NCBI RefSeq assembly: GCF_001908235.1
Contig: NZ_LGHK01000026.1
Location: forward strand, 19,168-83,167
Reading direction: 5' to 3'
Source of the DNA: Bradyrhizobium sp. NAS96.2
GTDB lineage: Bacteria > Pseudomonadota > Alphaproteobacteria > Rhizobiales > Xanthobacteraceae
Length of the DNA stretch: 64,000 bases
In this document: one piece after another, positions 8,473-17,833 of the stretch
Layout of the letters: each line of letters opens with the position of its first letter
Numbering within the stretch: position 1 is the first letter of the stretch
Made by a program: the position numbers and the translations under genes
The notes under the pieces: generated by a model
Seen by the model: only the letters and a program-made list of their open reading frames with translations
Told to the model about the DNA's origin: nothing
Database searches by the model: none

Positions 8473-10482
8473 ATGGACCGCTCAAAACTCTACCGGCGTT
8501 TCCGTACGCTTCTGATCGCCAACCGCGGCGAGATCGCCTGCCGTGTCATCCGCTCGGCGCGCGCCATGGGGCTGCGCACGGTCGCGGTTTATTCCGAGGC
8601 CGACCGCGACGCGATGCACGTCGCGCTCGCCGATGAAGCCGTGCTGCTCGGGCCTGCGCGGGCCCGCGACAGCTATCTCAACATCGAGCGGGTGATCGCG
8701 GCAGCCAAGGAGACTGGCGCGGAGGCGGTGCATCCCGGCTACGGCTTCCTGTCCGAGAATGCCGAATTCGCGCAGGCCTGCCTCGAGGCCGGTCTGGTGT
8801 TCGTCGGTCCGACCGCCGGGATGATGACAGCGATGGGCTCGAAGTCCGGCTCCAAGGCGCTGATGGAGAAGGCCGGCGTGCCGTTGGTGCCCGGCTATCA
8901 CGGCGAGGCGCAGGACGAGGCGATCCTGGCCGAGGCCGCCAACCGGATCGGCTTCCCGGTGCTGGTCAAAGCGTCGGCCGGCGGCGGCGGCCGCGGCATG
9001 CGCGTGGTCAATTCGGCGGCGGAACTCGCGGCCGCGATCACCAGCGCCAAGCGCGAGGCCAAGGCGGCGTTCGGCGACGACCGCATGCTGATCGAGAAAT
9101 ACGTCCAGAACCCGCGCCACATCGAGGTGCAGATCATCGGCGACAGCCATGGCAATCTGCTCTCGCTGTGGGAGCGCGAATGCACACTGCAACGGCGACA
9201 CCAGAAGGTGATCGAGGAGGCGCCGTCGCCGACGCTGAACGCCGCGCAGCGCGAGACGGTCTGCGAGGCCGCCCGCAAGGCCGCCGGTGCGGTCAACTAT
9301 GTCGGCGCCGGCACCATCGAATTCGTGTCCGACGGCAAGGACGTGTTCTTCATCGAGATGAACACCCGTCTGCAGGTCGAGCATCCCGTCACCGAGCTGA
9401 TCACCGGCGTCGACCTCGTGGAATGGCAGCTGCGCGTCGCGTTCGGCGAAGCGCTGCCGCTGAAGCAGAACGAGATCAAGCTGAACGGGCATGCCATCGA
9501 GGCGCGCGTCTACGCGGAAAATCCGCAGAAGAACTTCATGCCTTCAGTGGGCCGCATCAAGACCTGGCGGACGCCGCCGGACGGCGACGGCCTGCGCATC
9601 GATGCCGGCTATCGCAGCGGCGATAACGTCTCGCCATACTACGACGCGATGCTCGCCAAGGTGATCGCCTGGGCGCCGACGCGCGAAGGCGCGATCGAGA
9701 AGCTCAATCGCGGGCTGGAGCAGACCGACGTCCGCGGCATCGTCACCAACATCCCGTTCCTGTCGGCACTGGTGACGCATCCGGCGACGCGCGCCAATGC
9801 GATCGATACCGGCTTCATCGAGCGCGAGCTGAAGAACCTGACGGCCCGCAGCGGCGCGGCCGGCGAGTTCGAGCTCTGCGCGGCGGTGGCTGCGATCGTC
9901 AATGACGAGCAGAAGGCGGCGAGGCGCGAGGCGAATTCGCCCTGGCAAGCCTTCGGCTGGATGCCGGTCGGCCGCCGCCAGCGGGTGTTCTCGTTGCGGC
10001 AGGGCCATGAGCCGCCGCAAACCATCACGCTGCATTATGGCAACGGACCGTCGACGCTATCGGTCGGCGGGCGCGAGCTCGCCTTTGCGATCTCGTCGGC
10101 CGGCGAGGATGGCTTCGACCTGACGCTCAACGGCCTCAAGTCGCGCGTTGCATCTGTGATCGAGGGCCACGAGCTTTATCTGCGCACCCGCAACGGCCGC
10201 TTCGACCTGCACTGGGTCGATCCGTTCGGCGGCGAGAGCGAGGAGCAGGTCGGCGAGGACAAGATCGTCGCGCCCTTGCCGGGCACCGTGGTTGCGCTGC
10301 TGGCCGAGGAGGGCGCGACGCTCGAGAAGGGTGCGCCGATCCTGACGCTCGAGGTGATGAAGATGGAGCAGACCCTGCGCGCGCCGTATGCCGGTGTCTT
10401 GAAGAAGCTGAAATGCAAGGTCGGCGATATCGTCGGCGAGGGCGTCGAGCTTGCCGAAGTCGAACCTGCGGCCGCGCCATGA
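8473..10482 (+). CDS. mccA: 3-Methylcrotonyl-CoA carboxylase, biotin carboxylase/biotin carrier (alpha) subunit
   Basis: A 669-residue protein with a biotin carboxylase part (LLIANRGEIACRVIRSARAMG at the start, GGGGRGMRVV glycine loop, EMNTRLQVEHPVTE ATP-grasp motif) and a C-terminal biotinyl domain. The biotinylated lysine is in EVMKMEQ at residue 630. The ATG at 8473 is preferred over more upstream frame because the biotin carboxylase motif begins a few residues after it. The stop overlaps the HMG-CoA lyase start (ATGA), so translation is coupled. It works with the MccB subunit. Confidence 0.95.
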   Translation: MDRSKLYRRFRTLLIANRGEIACRVIRSARAMGLRTVAVYSEADRDAMHVALADEAVLLGPARARDSYLNIERVIAAAKETGAEAVHPGYGFLSENAEFAQACLEAGLVFVGPTAGMMTAMGSKSGSKALMEKAGVPLVPGYHGEAQDEAILAEAANRIGFPVLVKASAGGGGRGMRVVNSAAELAAAITSAKREAKAAFGDDRMLIEKYVQNPRHIEVQIIGDSHGNLLSLWERECTLQRRHQKVIEEAPSPTLNAAQRETVCEAARKAAGAVNYVGAGTIEFVSDGKDVFFIEMNTRLQVEHPVTELITGVDLVEWQLRVAFGEALPLKQNEIKLNGHAIEARVYAENPQKNFMPSVGRIKTWRTPPDGDGLRIDAGYRSGDNVSPYYDAMLAKVIAWAPTREGAIEKLNRGLEQTDVRGIVTNIPFLSALVTHPATRANAIDTGFIERELKNLTARSGAAGEFELCAAVAAIVNDEQKAARREANSPWQAFGWMPVGRRQRVFSLRQGHEPPQTITLHYGNGPSTLSVGGRELAFAISSAGEDGFDLTLNGLKSRVASVIEGHELYLRTRNGRFDLHWVDPFGGESEEQVGEDKIVAPLPGTVVALLAEEGATLEKGAPILTLEVMKMEQTLRAPYAGVLKKLKCKVGDIVGEGVELAEVEPAAAP

Positions 10483-11387
10483 GTGATCAGATCCGCATCG
10501 TCGAGATGGGGCCGCGCGACGGTCTGCAAAACGAGAAGACACAGGTCAGCGTCGAGGCGCGTATCGCTTTCGTCGAGGCGCTGGTGGCCGCGGGGCTCAA
10601 CACCGTCGAAGTCGGCGCCTTCGTCTCGCCGAAGGCGATCCCGCAGATGGCGAGCTCCGACCAAGTGCTGCGCGGTGTCGGCCATATCAAGGACGCCGAA
10701 TTCCACGTGCTGGTGCCGAACGAGAAGGGCTATGACGCCGCGCGTGCGGCCGGCGCCCAGGTGGTCTCGGTGTTCGCAGCGGCTTCCGAAGGCTTCTCGC
10801 GCGCCAACATCAACTGCTCGATCGCAGAGTCGATCGAGCGTTTCAAGCCGGTGCTGGCGCGCGCCAGGGCCGATGGCGTCAAGGTGCGCGGCTATATTTC
10901 CTGCGTGCTGGGCTGTCCGTTCGACGGCGAGATCAAGCCGAAGGCGGTCGCCGACCTCGCGATGACGCTATGGGATCTCGGCTGCTACGAAATCTCGCTC
11001 GGCGACACAATCGGTGTCGGCACGCCGCTCAAGGCCAGGGAGATGCTGCGTGCGGTCGGCGCCGAGCTTCCGGTCGCCAACCTCGCGATGCATTTCCACG
11101 ACACCTACGGCCAGGCGCTGGCCAACCTCTACGCCGGCATGGAAGAGGGCGTCCGCGTCATCGATGCCGCCGCCGGCGGCCTCGGCGGCTGTCCCTATGC
11201 GCCCGGCGCCACCGGCAATGTCGCGACCGAGGATATCGTCTACATGCTCGAGGGCATGGGCGTGAAAACCGGCGTGGACATGGACAGGCTGCTGGCGACG
11301 ACGAACGAGGTCGCCACCTTGCTCGGCCGCCCGCCGGTGAGCCGCGTCGCCTCGGCGCTGAACGCGAAGCGGAAGCGGCTTTCGTAG
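10479..11387 (+). CDS. mvaB: Hydroxymethylglutaryl-CoA lyase
   Basis: A 302-residue TIM-barrel enzyme of the DRE-TIM family that cleaves HMG-CoA to acetyl-CoA and acetoacetate, the last step of leucine degradation. Features: VEMGPRDGLQNE (metal-binding and catalytic Asp), FVSPKAIPQMA, MHFHDTYGQALAN (metal His) and the signature GLGGCPYAPGATGNVATED with the active-site Cys. The ATG at 10479 overlaps the mccA stop by 4 bases. The methylglutaconyl-CoA hydratase needed just before this step is not in this cluster. Confidence 0.95.
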   Translation: MSDQIRIVEMGPRDGLQNEKTQVSVEARIAFVEALVAAGLNTVEVGAFVSPKAIPQMASSDQVLRGVGHIKDAEFHVLVPNEKGYDAARAAGAQVVSVFAAASEGFSRANINCSIAESIERFKPVLARARADGVKVRGYISCVLGCPFDGEIKPKAVADLAMTLWDLGCYEISLGDTIGVGTPLKAREMLRAVGAELPVANLAMHFHDTYGQALANLYAGMEEGVRVIDAAAGGLGGCPYAPGATGNVATEDIVYMLEGMGVKTGVDMDRLLATTNEVATLLGRPPVSRVASALNAKRKRLS

Positions 11388-11610
11388 ATTGTGGGGTGGG
11401 TATCGCTGCGTGCTACCCGCGAAGTGCTCGTGTCTCCGCCGGTCGCGTTCGGAGGTATGCGCTGCGAAGCCCTGATTCAAGGCGCACGAGTCGCACCCCT
11501 GGCTTGCGCAGTCCGGGCTCCCGAAGCCGAACTCTCACCCCATATGGGTACGGTGCGGTAGCGCCTCGCGCTATCGCCGCCCTCCTTGAGGGCGTTTCCT
11601 CCCTAGACTT
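11388..11610. other. Structured intergenic DNA after the leucine cluster
   Basis: This stretch has several inverted pairs: GGGTA/TACCC near 11400, GTGCTCGTG against CACGAG-TCG-CAC, and CTGCGAAGCC against GGCTTGCGCAG. It begins with GGTGGGTATCGCTGCGTGCTACCC, which resembles rhizobial palindromic repeats. It ends at the terminator at 11611. It could be a decayed repeat or a small structured RNA. I recognise no known RNA family. Confidence 0.3.
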
Positions 11611-11645
11611 GGGGCCGCTTGTTGTTTCGAGCGGCCCTTTTTCTT
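11611..11645 (+). terminator. Rho-independent terminator
   Basis: GGGCCGCT, a 10-base loop, AGCGGCCC, then TTTTTC. It would end rightward transcription from the leucine cluster or from the structured stretch before it. The small leftward gene at 11644 stops right beside it. Confidence 0.75.
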
Positions 11646-11826
11646 ACGCCGCCGCTGCGTCGATGGTCGCGATCATGGTCCTCATGTCGGTCGCCAGCTC
11701 GCGATAACGCCCGCCCAGCCGCTGGTATAGTTCGCGGTTGCTCCCATCCAGCGTCCTGCTCGCGATCAGCTCGCATTCGTCGGCGAGGGTCTCAAAACGT
11801 TCCAGCTTCGCTTGGAGAGCAGACAT
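11644..11826 (-). CDS. Small hypothetical helical protein
   Basis: A 60-residue protein starting MSALQAKLERFETLADEC and predicted to be almost all helix, with charged heptad-like spacing and a GRYRELATDMRTMIA middle. I chose the ATG at 11826, where the helical part starts; the frame stays open for another 57 codons upstream but that part is basic and low quality. Short helical proteins like this are frequent in Bradyrhizobium; the function is not known to me. It stands alone, between the terminator at 11611 and the divergent cyclase gene. Confidence 0.6.
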   Translation of the reverse strand: MSALQAKLERFETLADECELIASRTLDGSNRELYQRLGGRYRELATDMRTMIATIDAAAA

Positions 11827-12103
11827 GGCGGGCGTTTCCCTGACTGTTACTGAGGGAGTTGCGACGCTACTACTCCGACTGCGTCTAGCGCCACCATAAT
11901 TATAGGGTCGAACCAAATTCTTCCCGACAGCGACCTTGACCGATATCGCTGCGTGGGGCCGCCGAATGGAACTCGTTTTGCAGTGCAGCGCACGCAATCC
12001 TCGTCGTCGGCTCCCGATTCAAAATCCCCCGATAGCGTTCATGGCTTGGTGACTCAAAGGTGCTGTGGTGACAGGGCTCGCAATTGCTCCAGGTAGTCGT
12101 GCC

Positions 12104-13729
12104 ATGTCCGGACAGGTGTCAGCTTCTCGCGGCCGAACATTCCTGGCCGGGAAGATCGTCTTCAATTTCGGGCGGTCCGCATTCGACTGCACCGTCCGGC
12201 AGCTCACCGATGCGGGCGCGACGGTAGAACTCGAAGCCACGATCGGCATTCCCGACCACGTCCAGCTGCTGCTTGTCGGCACCAACCAGGTGAGGCCGTG
12301 CAAACGGCTGTGGCAATCGGACCGGCAGCTCGGCCTTGCCTTTGAGGAGCAGCGGGCAAATCCCGCGGCGCCCGCGCCTGCAGTTCCTGCCGCTCCCGCG
12401 CCGGCTGCAATTCCCGAGCGGCGCAGCGGCGATATCCTGCGCGGGCACATGCTGGCGCTGCGGGCGGCACTCGATCATATCCCGGTCGGCATCCTGCTCC
12501 TGGACGCGGAGCTGAAAGCCCTGTTCATCAACCGCGCATTCCGGAACATGTGGCAGCTCCCCGACGCGGTTGCCGACCGCAACCCCACCTTCACCGATTT
12601 GATGCATCACGGCTGCAAGATCATGGCCTATGAGCTGCCGGCCGAGCAGCTCCAAGCCTATGTTGCCGAGCGCGTTCGCCTCGTCAGCGTCGGGGACGCA
12701 AACCCGATCGATCTCAGGCGCAGCAACGGCGATGTGGTTCGGTGTCAGTGCACGCCGCTGCCCGACGGCGGACGGATGGTGAGCTATACGCCCGTGACCG
12801 ACATCGTGCGCGCGTCCGACAAGCTGAAGGTGCTAACCGGTGCGCTCGAGAATGTTGAGGACGGCGTCGTGCTGCTCGATCGCGATCTCAATGCGATCTT
12901 CCTCAACCGGAGAATGCGGGAATTCTGGGAGGTTAGCGAGGAGGAGGTCGCGCGGCATCCGCCATACATCACGCTGCTCACGCGCAATCGCCGCGCGGTC
13001 CCGACCGGCGCGACGGCGGAGCAGATCAAGGCGTTTCCGGCGAAACGGATCGCGGAGATCAAGGCCGGCGATCACAAGCGCGATGTGCAGACGCCGGACG
13101 GCCGCAACATCAGGGTCCATTGCTCGACGATGGCAAACGGCGGCCGGATGCTGACCTTCGTCGACGTCACCGATCTCGTCCGCAACGCGCAACAGCTTGA
13201 GGTGCTCGCGACCACCGACCCGCTCACCGGCTTGTTCAACCGCAGGCACTTCCTGACGACGTTGGATGCAGAGTGGAGCCGGTTCCAGCGCTACTATCGT
13301 TCCGTATCCGTGCTGATGGTCGATATCGACCACTTCAAGAGCATCAATGACCGGTTCGGCCACGCGGTCGGCGACGAGGCAATCAAGGCCGTTGGCGAGA
13401 TTTGCATTCGCGGCAAGCGCAAGTCTGACGTTGTGGGCCGTGTCGGAGGCGAGGAGTTCGCGGTCCTGTTGCCGGAAACGACGTTGTCGCGCGCCCGCAC
13501 CGTCGCCGAGCGCATTCGCAAGCAGGCGGAAGCGTTGACGTTGGGCGCGGATGATCGTCCGGTGTCGCTCACGGTGAGCATCGGTGTTGCCGAGGCCTTC
13601 ACCAGCATGCCCGGGATAGACGCCCTGATGAGGGCCGCCGATGCGGCGCTGTACCAGGCCAAGGAGTGCGGCCGAAATCGTGTCGAGTGCTGGGCACCTC
13701 CGGCGGCGCCGAAGCTGGCGGCGGAGTAG
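12104..13729 (+). CDS. PilZ-PAS-PAS-GGDEF diguanylate cyclase
   Basis: A 541-residue soluble protein. In order: a PilZ-like domain (about residues 8-90, with SRGRTFLAGKIVF and FDCTVRQLTDAGATVEL), an Ala/Pro linker (about 98-118), two PAS domains of the PAS_7 type (about 130-245 and 250-365; note repeated GILLLDAELKALFINRAF and GVVLLDRDLNAIFLNRRM), and a C-terminal GGDEF domain. The active site is GGEEF, and RKSD five residues before it fits the inhibitory I-site for c-di-GMP. It should make c-di-GMP and be product-inhibited. ATG at 12104 is used; GTG codons at 12065 and 12068 in the same frame are alternatives. No transmembrane segment. Not in an operon. Confidence 0.85.
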   Translation: MSGQVSASRGRTFLAGKIVFNFGRSAFDCTVRQLTDAGATVELEATIGIPDHVQLLLVGTNQVRPCKRLWQSDRQLGLAFEEQRANPAAPAPAVPAAPAPAAIPERRSGDILRGHMLALRAALDHIPVGILLLDAELKALFINRAFRNMWQLPDAVADRNPTFTDLMHHGCKIMAYELPAEQLQAYVAERVRLVSVGDANPIDLRRSNGDVVRCQCTPLPDGGRMVSYTPVTDIVRASDKLKVLTGALENVEDGVVLLDRDLNAIFLNRRMREFWEVSEEEVARHPPYITLLTRNRRAVPTGATAEQIKAFPAKRIAEIKAGDHKRDVQTPDGRNIRVHCSTMANGGRMLTFVDVTDLVRNAQQLEVLATTDPLTGLFNRRHFLTTLDAEWSRFQRYYRSVSVLMVDIDHFKSINDRFGHAVGDEAIKAVGEICIRGKRKSDVVGRVGGEEFAVLLPETTLSRARTVAERIRKQAEALTLGADDRPVSLTVSIGVAEAFTSMPGIDALMRAADAALYQAKECGRNRVECWAPPAAPKLAAE

Positions 13730-13772
13730 GCTGCAGGGTGGATCGAGCGAAGCGCCCCAGATCCCAGAGACT

Positions 13773-13902
13773 CGTCATTCCGGGGCTCGCGGAGCGAGAG
13801 TCCGGAATCCATTCATCCAAGGGTCTCATCCAAGGGTCGTGCGGCGGTCGCGCTGCCCAATGGATTCCGGGCTCGCGCCAAGAGGCGCACCCCTGAATGA
13901 CG
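13773..13902. repeat. Inverted intergenic repeat (CGTCATTC family)
   Basis: The outer arms CGTCATTCCGGGG and CCCCTGAATGACG are inverted with one mismatch, and the inner arms CCGGAATCCATT and AATGGATTCCGG are perfect. This type of palindromic unit is common between genes in Bradyrhizobium. It occupies part of the 721-base gap between the cyclase and ilvD. Confidence 0.7.
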
Positions 13903-13939
13903 CGGGGAAAGGGCTGCGAAGCTCATCCTCATCCTCGCG

Positions 13940-14045
13940 TGTCATCGCCCGGCTCGACCGGGCGATCCAGTACGCCGCGGCCTCTCGGCTCAAGCACCGC
14001 TGCCTCTGGAATACTGGATCACCCGCTTTCGCGGGTGATGACACC
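13940..14045. repeat. Inverted intergenic repeat (ATCCAGTACGC family), copy 1
   Basis: The arms GTCATCGCCCGG... and ...GCGGGTGATGAC flank inner arms ATCCAGTA and TACTGGAT. The stretches ATCCAGTACGCCGCGGCC and TGGAATACTGGATCACCC recur almost unchanged at 32539-32642, so this is a dispersed family. Confidence 0.75.
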
Positions 14046-14450
14046 GAGAGTTTGGCTGTCAGGAGAACGGTCGAGAGCCGCGAATGCCCATTCTGTCCCG
14101 TCATCGCGCGCAGCGGCTTCGGCCTTATGCAAGCAGCGAACTCACAACTAGAGAGAGATTGATTGCGATCTAGCCACTTTACGGACGTTGTCAGGCACGT
14201 GTCAGGTTCCCATAAGGACTAATAATACATGGTTGCGCGGCGGCCACGATTGTTGCGTTGTTGCAACGATACCTGAACATTTAACCCTAAAAGCACCCCA
14301 TCCGTAGTCGCGCCGCTTTTTGGCCACACCCTCACATGAAAGGATATTCACCTAGCTGAATAGCCAGCGCTCCGACGGCGGGACATTTTTTCGGGTTCCG
14401 GCGTTGATGGAGGAAAGAGCGCAGGAAAAGAGCGTCGGAACAGGGTCGCG
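14046..14450. other. Promoter and leader region of ilvD
   Basis: This gap holds no convincing gene. A 15-codon frame starts at ATG 14229 after AAGGA and spells a short peptide with Val and two Leu; inside it CGTTG-TTG-CAACG (14256-14268) is an inverted repeat. The part from 14160 to 14350 is more AT-rich than its surroundings and is the likely promoter. GGAGG lies about 40 bases before the ilvD start. Confidence 0.35.
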
Positions 14451-16175
14451 ATGGACGTCAAGACGAACATCAAGGGCAGGCTGCCGAGCCGTCACGTGAC
14501 GGAGGGGCCCCAGCGCGCGCCGCATCGTTCCTATCTCTACGCGATGGGGCTGACGACAGCCCAGATTCATCAACCCTTTGTCGGCGTTGCTTCATGTTGG
14601 AATGAAGCAGCCCCCTGCAACATTTCGCTGATGCGTCAGGCGCAGGCGGTGAAGAAGGGCGTGGCTTCCGCCGGCGGCACGCCGCGCGAATTCTGCACCA
14701 TCACCGTGACCGACGGCATCGCGATGGGCCATGACGGCATGCGCTCGTCGCTGCCGTCGCGCGAATGCATCGCCGATTCGGTCGAACTCACCGTCCGTGG
14801 CCACGCCTATGACGCGCTGGTCGGGCTCGCCGGCTGCGACAAGTCGCTGCCGGGCATGATGATGGCAATGGTCCGCCTCAACGTGCCCTCGATCTTCATC
14901 TATGGCGGCTCGATCCTGCCCGGCAACTTCCGCGGGCAGCCGGTTACCGTGCAGGACATGTTCGAGGCGGTCGGCAAGCATTCGGTCGGCGCCATGTCGG
15001 ACGAGGACCTCGACGAGATCGAGCGGGTGGCGTGCCCGTCGGCCGGCGCCTGCGGCGCCCAGTTCACCGCCAACACCATGGCGACCGTCTCCGAGGCGAT
15101 TGGCCTCGCGCTGCCGTATTCGGCCGGAGCCCCGGCGCCCTACGAGATCCGCGACTCCTTCTGCGCCGCCGCCGGCGAGAAGGTGATGGAGCTGATCGAG
15201 AAAAACATCCGGCCGCGCGACATCGTCACCCGCGAAGCCCTTGAGAATGCTGCAGCTGTGGTTGCGGCCTCCGGCGGCTCGACCAATGCTGCGCTGCACC
15301 TGCCGGCGATCGCCCATGAGTGCGGCATTAAATTCAATTTGTTCGACGTTGCCGAAATCTTCAAAAAGACTCCTTACGTCGCGGATTTGAAGCCGGGCGG
15401 CCGTTATGTTGCCAAAGACATGTTTGAAGTAGGTGGCATTCCGCTGCTGATGAAGACGCTGCTCGACAATGGCCACCTGCACGGGAATTGCCTGACCGTC
15501 ACTGGCCGAACGATCGCCGAAAACCTCAAAAGCGTGAAATGGAATCCGCACCAGGACGTGGTGCGGCCGGCCGACAAACCTATCACCGTGACAGGTGGCG
15601 TTGTCGGTCTGAAGGGTAATCTCGCTCCGGAGGGTGCGATCGTGAAGGTCGCGGGAATGTCCAACCTGAAGTTCACCGGTCCGGCCCGGTGCTTCGACCG
15701 CGAGGAAGACGCCTTCGAGGCGGTGCAGAAGCGCACCTACAAGGAAGGCGAAGTGATTGTGATCCGCTACGAGGGGCCGAAGGGCGGTCCCGGGATGCGG
15801 GAGATGCTGGCGACCACGGCGGCGCTGACCGGGCAGGGAATGGGCGGCAAGGTTGCCCTGATCACCGATGGCCGGTTCTCCGGCGCCACCCGTGGCTTCT
15901 GCATCGGACATATTGGACCTGAAGCGGCCGTCGGCGGGCCGATCGGGTTATTGCAGGACGGCGACATCATCGAGATCGATGCGGTCGCCGGCACACTTGA
16001 CGTAAAATTGAGCGACGCCGAGCTCGCAAATCGTAAGACCAAATGGGCCCCTCGGGCGACTAACCACACATCAGGTGCGCTGTGGAAGTACGCCGAGCAA
16101 GTGGGGCCGGCGGTGGATGGCGCAGTCACCCATCCGGGTGGCGCGCACGAGAAACAGTGTTATGCGGACGTTTAA
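14451..16175 (+). CDS. ilvD: Dihydroxy-acid dehydratase
   Basis: A 574-residue cytoplasmic Fe-S enzyme that converts dihydroxy-isovalerate and dihydroxy-methylvalerate to the keto acids for valine, leucine and isoleucine. The cluster ligands are visible in [24 protein letters not shown] and [16 protein letters not shown]; the arrangement is that of the [2Fe-2S] type. Other motifs: [16 protein letters not shown] and [18 protein letters not shown]. Full family length. The last 14 bases overlap the start of the next gene in another frame, so the two are probably co-transcribed. Confidence 0.97.
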   Translation: MDVKTNIKGRLPSRHVTEGPQRAPHRSYLYAMGLTTAQIHQPFVGVASCWNEAAPCNISLMRQAQAVKKGVASAGGTPREFCTITVTDGIAMGHDGMRSSLPSRECIADSVELTVRGHAYDALVGLAGCDKSLPGMMMAMVRLNVPSIFIYGGSILPGNFRGQPVTVQDMFEAVGKHSVGAMSDEDLDEIERVACPSAGACGAQFTANTMATVSEAIGLALPYSAGAPAPYEIRDSFCAAAGEKVMELIEKNIRPRDIVTREALENAAAVVAASGGSTNAALHLPAIAHECGIKFNLFDVAEIFKKTPYVADLKPGGRYVAKDMFEVGGIPLLMKTLLDNGHLHGNCLTVTGRTIAENLKSVKWNPHQDVVRPADKPITVTGGVVGLKGNLAPEGAIVKVAGMSNLKFTGPARCFDREEDAFEAVQKRTYKEGEVIVIRYEGPKGGPGMREMLATTAALTGQGMGGKVALITDGRFSGATRGFCIGHIGPEAAVGGPIGLLQDGDIIEIDAVAGTLDVKLSDAELANRKTKWAPRATNHTSGALWKYAEQVGPAVDGAVTHPGGAHEKQCYADV

Positions 16176-16992
16176 GCGTACGATTTTTGCGTTTGCGTTA
16201 GGGGCCATTCCGGTGGCAGGCCCTGGATTCGGATTCGACGGCGCCCCGGTCAGCCCCCAGGATACCGTTCTTCCGGTGGTTTCCCCGCAGCCGGGGACGG
16301 CCGCCGCGCTGAAGCGGGCCGCGAGCCCGGTCGCACCGACCGCGCCGACCTCCTCGTTCAGCACGCTGCAGTACCAGGCCGAGGGCGGCCACCCCGTGGC
16401 GCAGTGGAAGCTCGGCAAGATGTACGCCGAGGGCGACGGCGTCATCCAGGACGACATGCGCGCCTTCGAGTATTTCAGCCGGATCGCCAATGCGCATGCC
16501 GAGGATTCCCCGTCGGCGCCGCAGGCCTCGATCGTGGCGAACGCCTTCGTTGCACTCGGCCGCTATTATCTGAGCGGCATTCCCAATTCCAAGGTGAAGG
16601 CGGACACCGAGCGCGCGCGGGAGATGTTCTCCTATGCGGCGTCCTATTTCGGCAATGCCGACGCCCAGTACGACCTTGCCCGGCTGTACCTGAAGACGCC
16701 GGACGCCTCGCGGGACGATTTCCGCTATGGCGCGCGCTGGCTGGGCCTCGCCGCCCAGAAGGGCCAGCATCAGGCGCAGGCGCTGCTCGGCCAGATGCTG
16801 TTCAACGGCGACCGGCTGCCGCCGCAGCGGGCGCGCGGCCTGATGTGGCTGACCCTGGCGCGTGACAGCGCGACGCCGGACGAGGCCTGGATCAAGGAAA
16901 GCTACAACCGGGCGATCGCCAAGGCGTCGGAAGACGATCGCGCGATGGCGCTGCAGATGCTCGAGCACTGGGTACAGGGCCGCCGCGACTGA
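16162..16992 (+). CDS. exoR: Sel1-repeat periplasmic protein, ExoR-like
   Basis: A 276-residue protein with an N-terminal signal peptide ([20 protein letters not shown]) and about five Sel1/TPR-like repeats ([49 protein letters not shown]). Length, signal peptide and stretches such as [15 protein letters not shown] and [10 protein letters not shown] fit ExoR, the periplasmic repressor of the ExoS/ChvI system in Sinorhizobium, which controls exopolysaccharide and motility. ATG at 16162 lies inside the end of ilvD. The ExoS/ChvI genes are not in view. A generic Sel1 protein is the alternative. Confidence 0.8.
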   Translation: MRTFKRTIFAFALGAIPVAGPGFGFDGAPVSPQDTVLPVVSPQPGTAAALKRAASPVAPTAPTSSFSTLQYQAEGGHPVAQWKLGKMYAEGDGVIQDDMRAFEYFSRIANAHAEDSPSAPQASIVANAFVALGRYYLSGIPNSKVKADTERAREMFSYAASYFGNADAQYDLARLYLKTPDASRDDFRYGARWLGLAAQKGQHQAQALLGQMLFNGDRLPPQRARGLMWLTLARDSATPDEAWIKESYNRAIAKASEDDRAMALQMLEHWVQGRRD

Positions 16993-17025
16993 TATCGCGG
17001 GCGGCCTTCGCGGCTTGCTCGGGGC

Positions 17026-17823
17026 TCAGGCGGTCTCGAAATCGAGATCGGCCCAGACCGGGACATGGTCGGACGGTTTCTCCCAGGCGCGGACATAGCT
17101 GTCGATGCCGACATCGATCAGCCGGTCGCTGGCTTGCGGCGACATCAGGAGATGGTCGATGCGCAGGCCCCAGTTCTTCTGCCAGGCGCCGGCCTGGTAG
17201 TCCCAGAAGGTGTACTGGCCGGGCTCGTCATTGACCGCCCGCAGCGCATCGGTCAGGCCGAGGCCGAGCAGCGACTGGAAGGCTTCACGGGTCTGAGGCC
17301 GGAACAGGGCGTCGTCGGCCCAGGCGGCCGGATTGTAGACGTCGCGGGCAGCCGGGATGACGTTGTAGTCGCCGGCCAGGATCAGCGGCTCCTCGGCCCT
17401 AAGCCGTTCCTTCGTGTACTCAAGAAGCCGCGACATCCATTTGAGCTTGTAGGGATATTTGTCGGTGTTCGCGGGATTGCCGTTGGGCAGATAGAGACAC
17501 GCGACGCGCACAACGCCCTGCTTCAGCGTGACGACGCCTTCGAGGAAGCGGGCATGGGCATCCTCGTCGTCGCCGGCAAGGCCCGATTTGGTCTCGTCGA
17601 ACGGCAGCTTGGAGAGCAGCGCGACGCCGTTGAAGGTCTTCTGGCCGTGGGTGACGACATTATACCCGAGCGCCTCGACCTCGAGCCGGGGAAATGCGTC
17701 GTCGACGCATTTGATCTCCTGCAGGCAGACGATGTCGGGGGAGCACTCCTTCAGCCACGCGACAAGAAGCTCGATCCGTTGCCGGACCGAGTTGACGTTC
17801 CAGGTGGCGATGCGAACAGTCAT
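17026..17823 (-). CDS. xthA: Exodeoxyribonuclease III
   Basis: A 265-residue DNA repair nuclease of the endonuclease/exonuclease/phosphatase fold, acting as an AP endonuclease and 3' exonuclease. Motifs: IATWNVNSVRQR at the start, CLQEIKC (metal Glu), ACLYLPNGNP, LAGDYNVIP (catalytic Asp and Asn), and KPSDHVPVWADL (catalytic His) near the end. The ATG at 17823 is set by homology. It ends 33 bases from the convergent exoR-like gene and follows a GNAT gene on the same strand by 10 bases. Confidence 0.95.
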   Translation of the reverse strand: MTVRIATWNVNSVRQRIELLVAWLKECSPDIVCLQEIKCVDDAFPRLEVEALGYNVVTHGQKTFNGVALLSKLPFDETKSGLAGDDEDAHARFLEGVVTLKQGVVRVACLYLPNGNPANTDKYPYKLKWMSRLLEYTKERLRAEEPLILAGDYNVIPAARDVYNPAAWADDALFRPQTREAFQSLLGLGLTDALRAVNDEPGQYTFWDYQAGAWQKNWGLRIDHLLMSPQASDRLIDVGIDSYVRAWEKPSDHVPVWADLDFETA

Positions 17824-17833
17824 CGGAAGTCCT

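Noticed and set aside
11505..11530. CAGTCCGGGCTCC, which resembles part of RNase P RNA
   Set aside because: The rest of the RNase P core and its length are missing; the match is short and probably chance.
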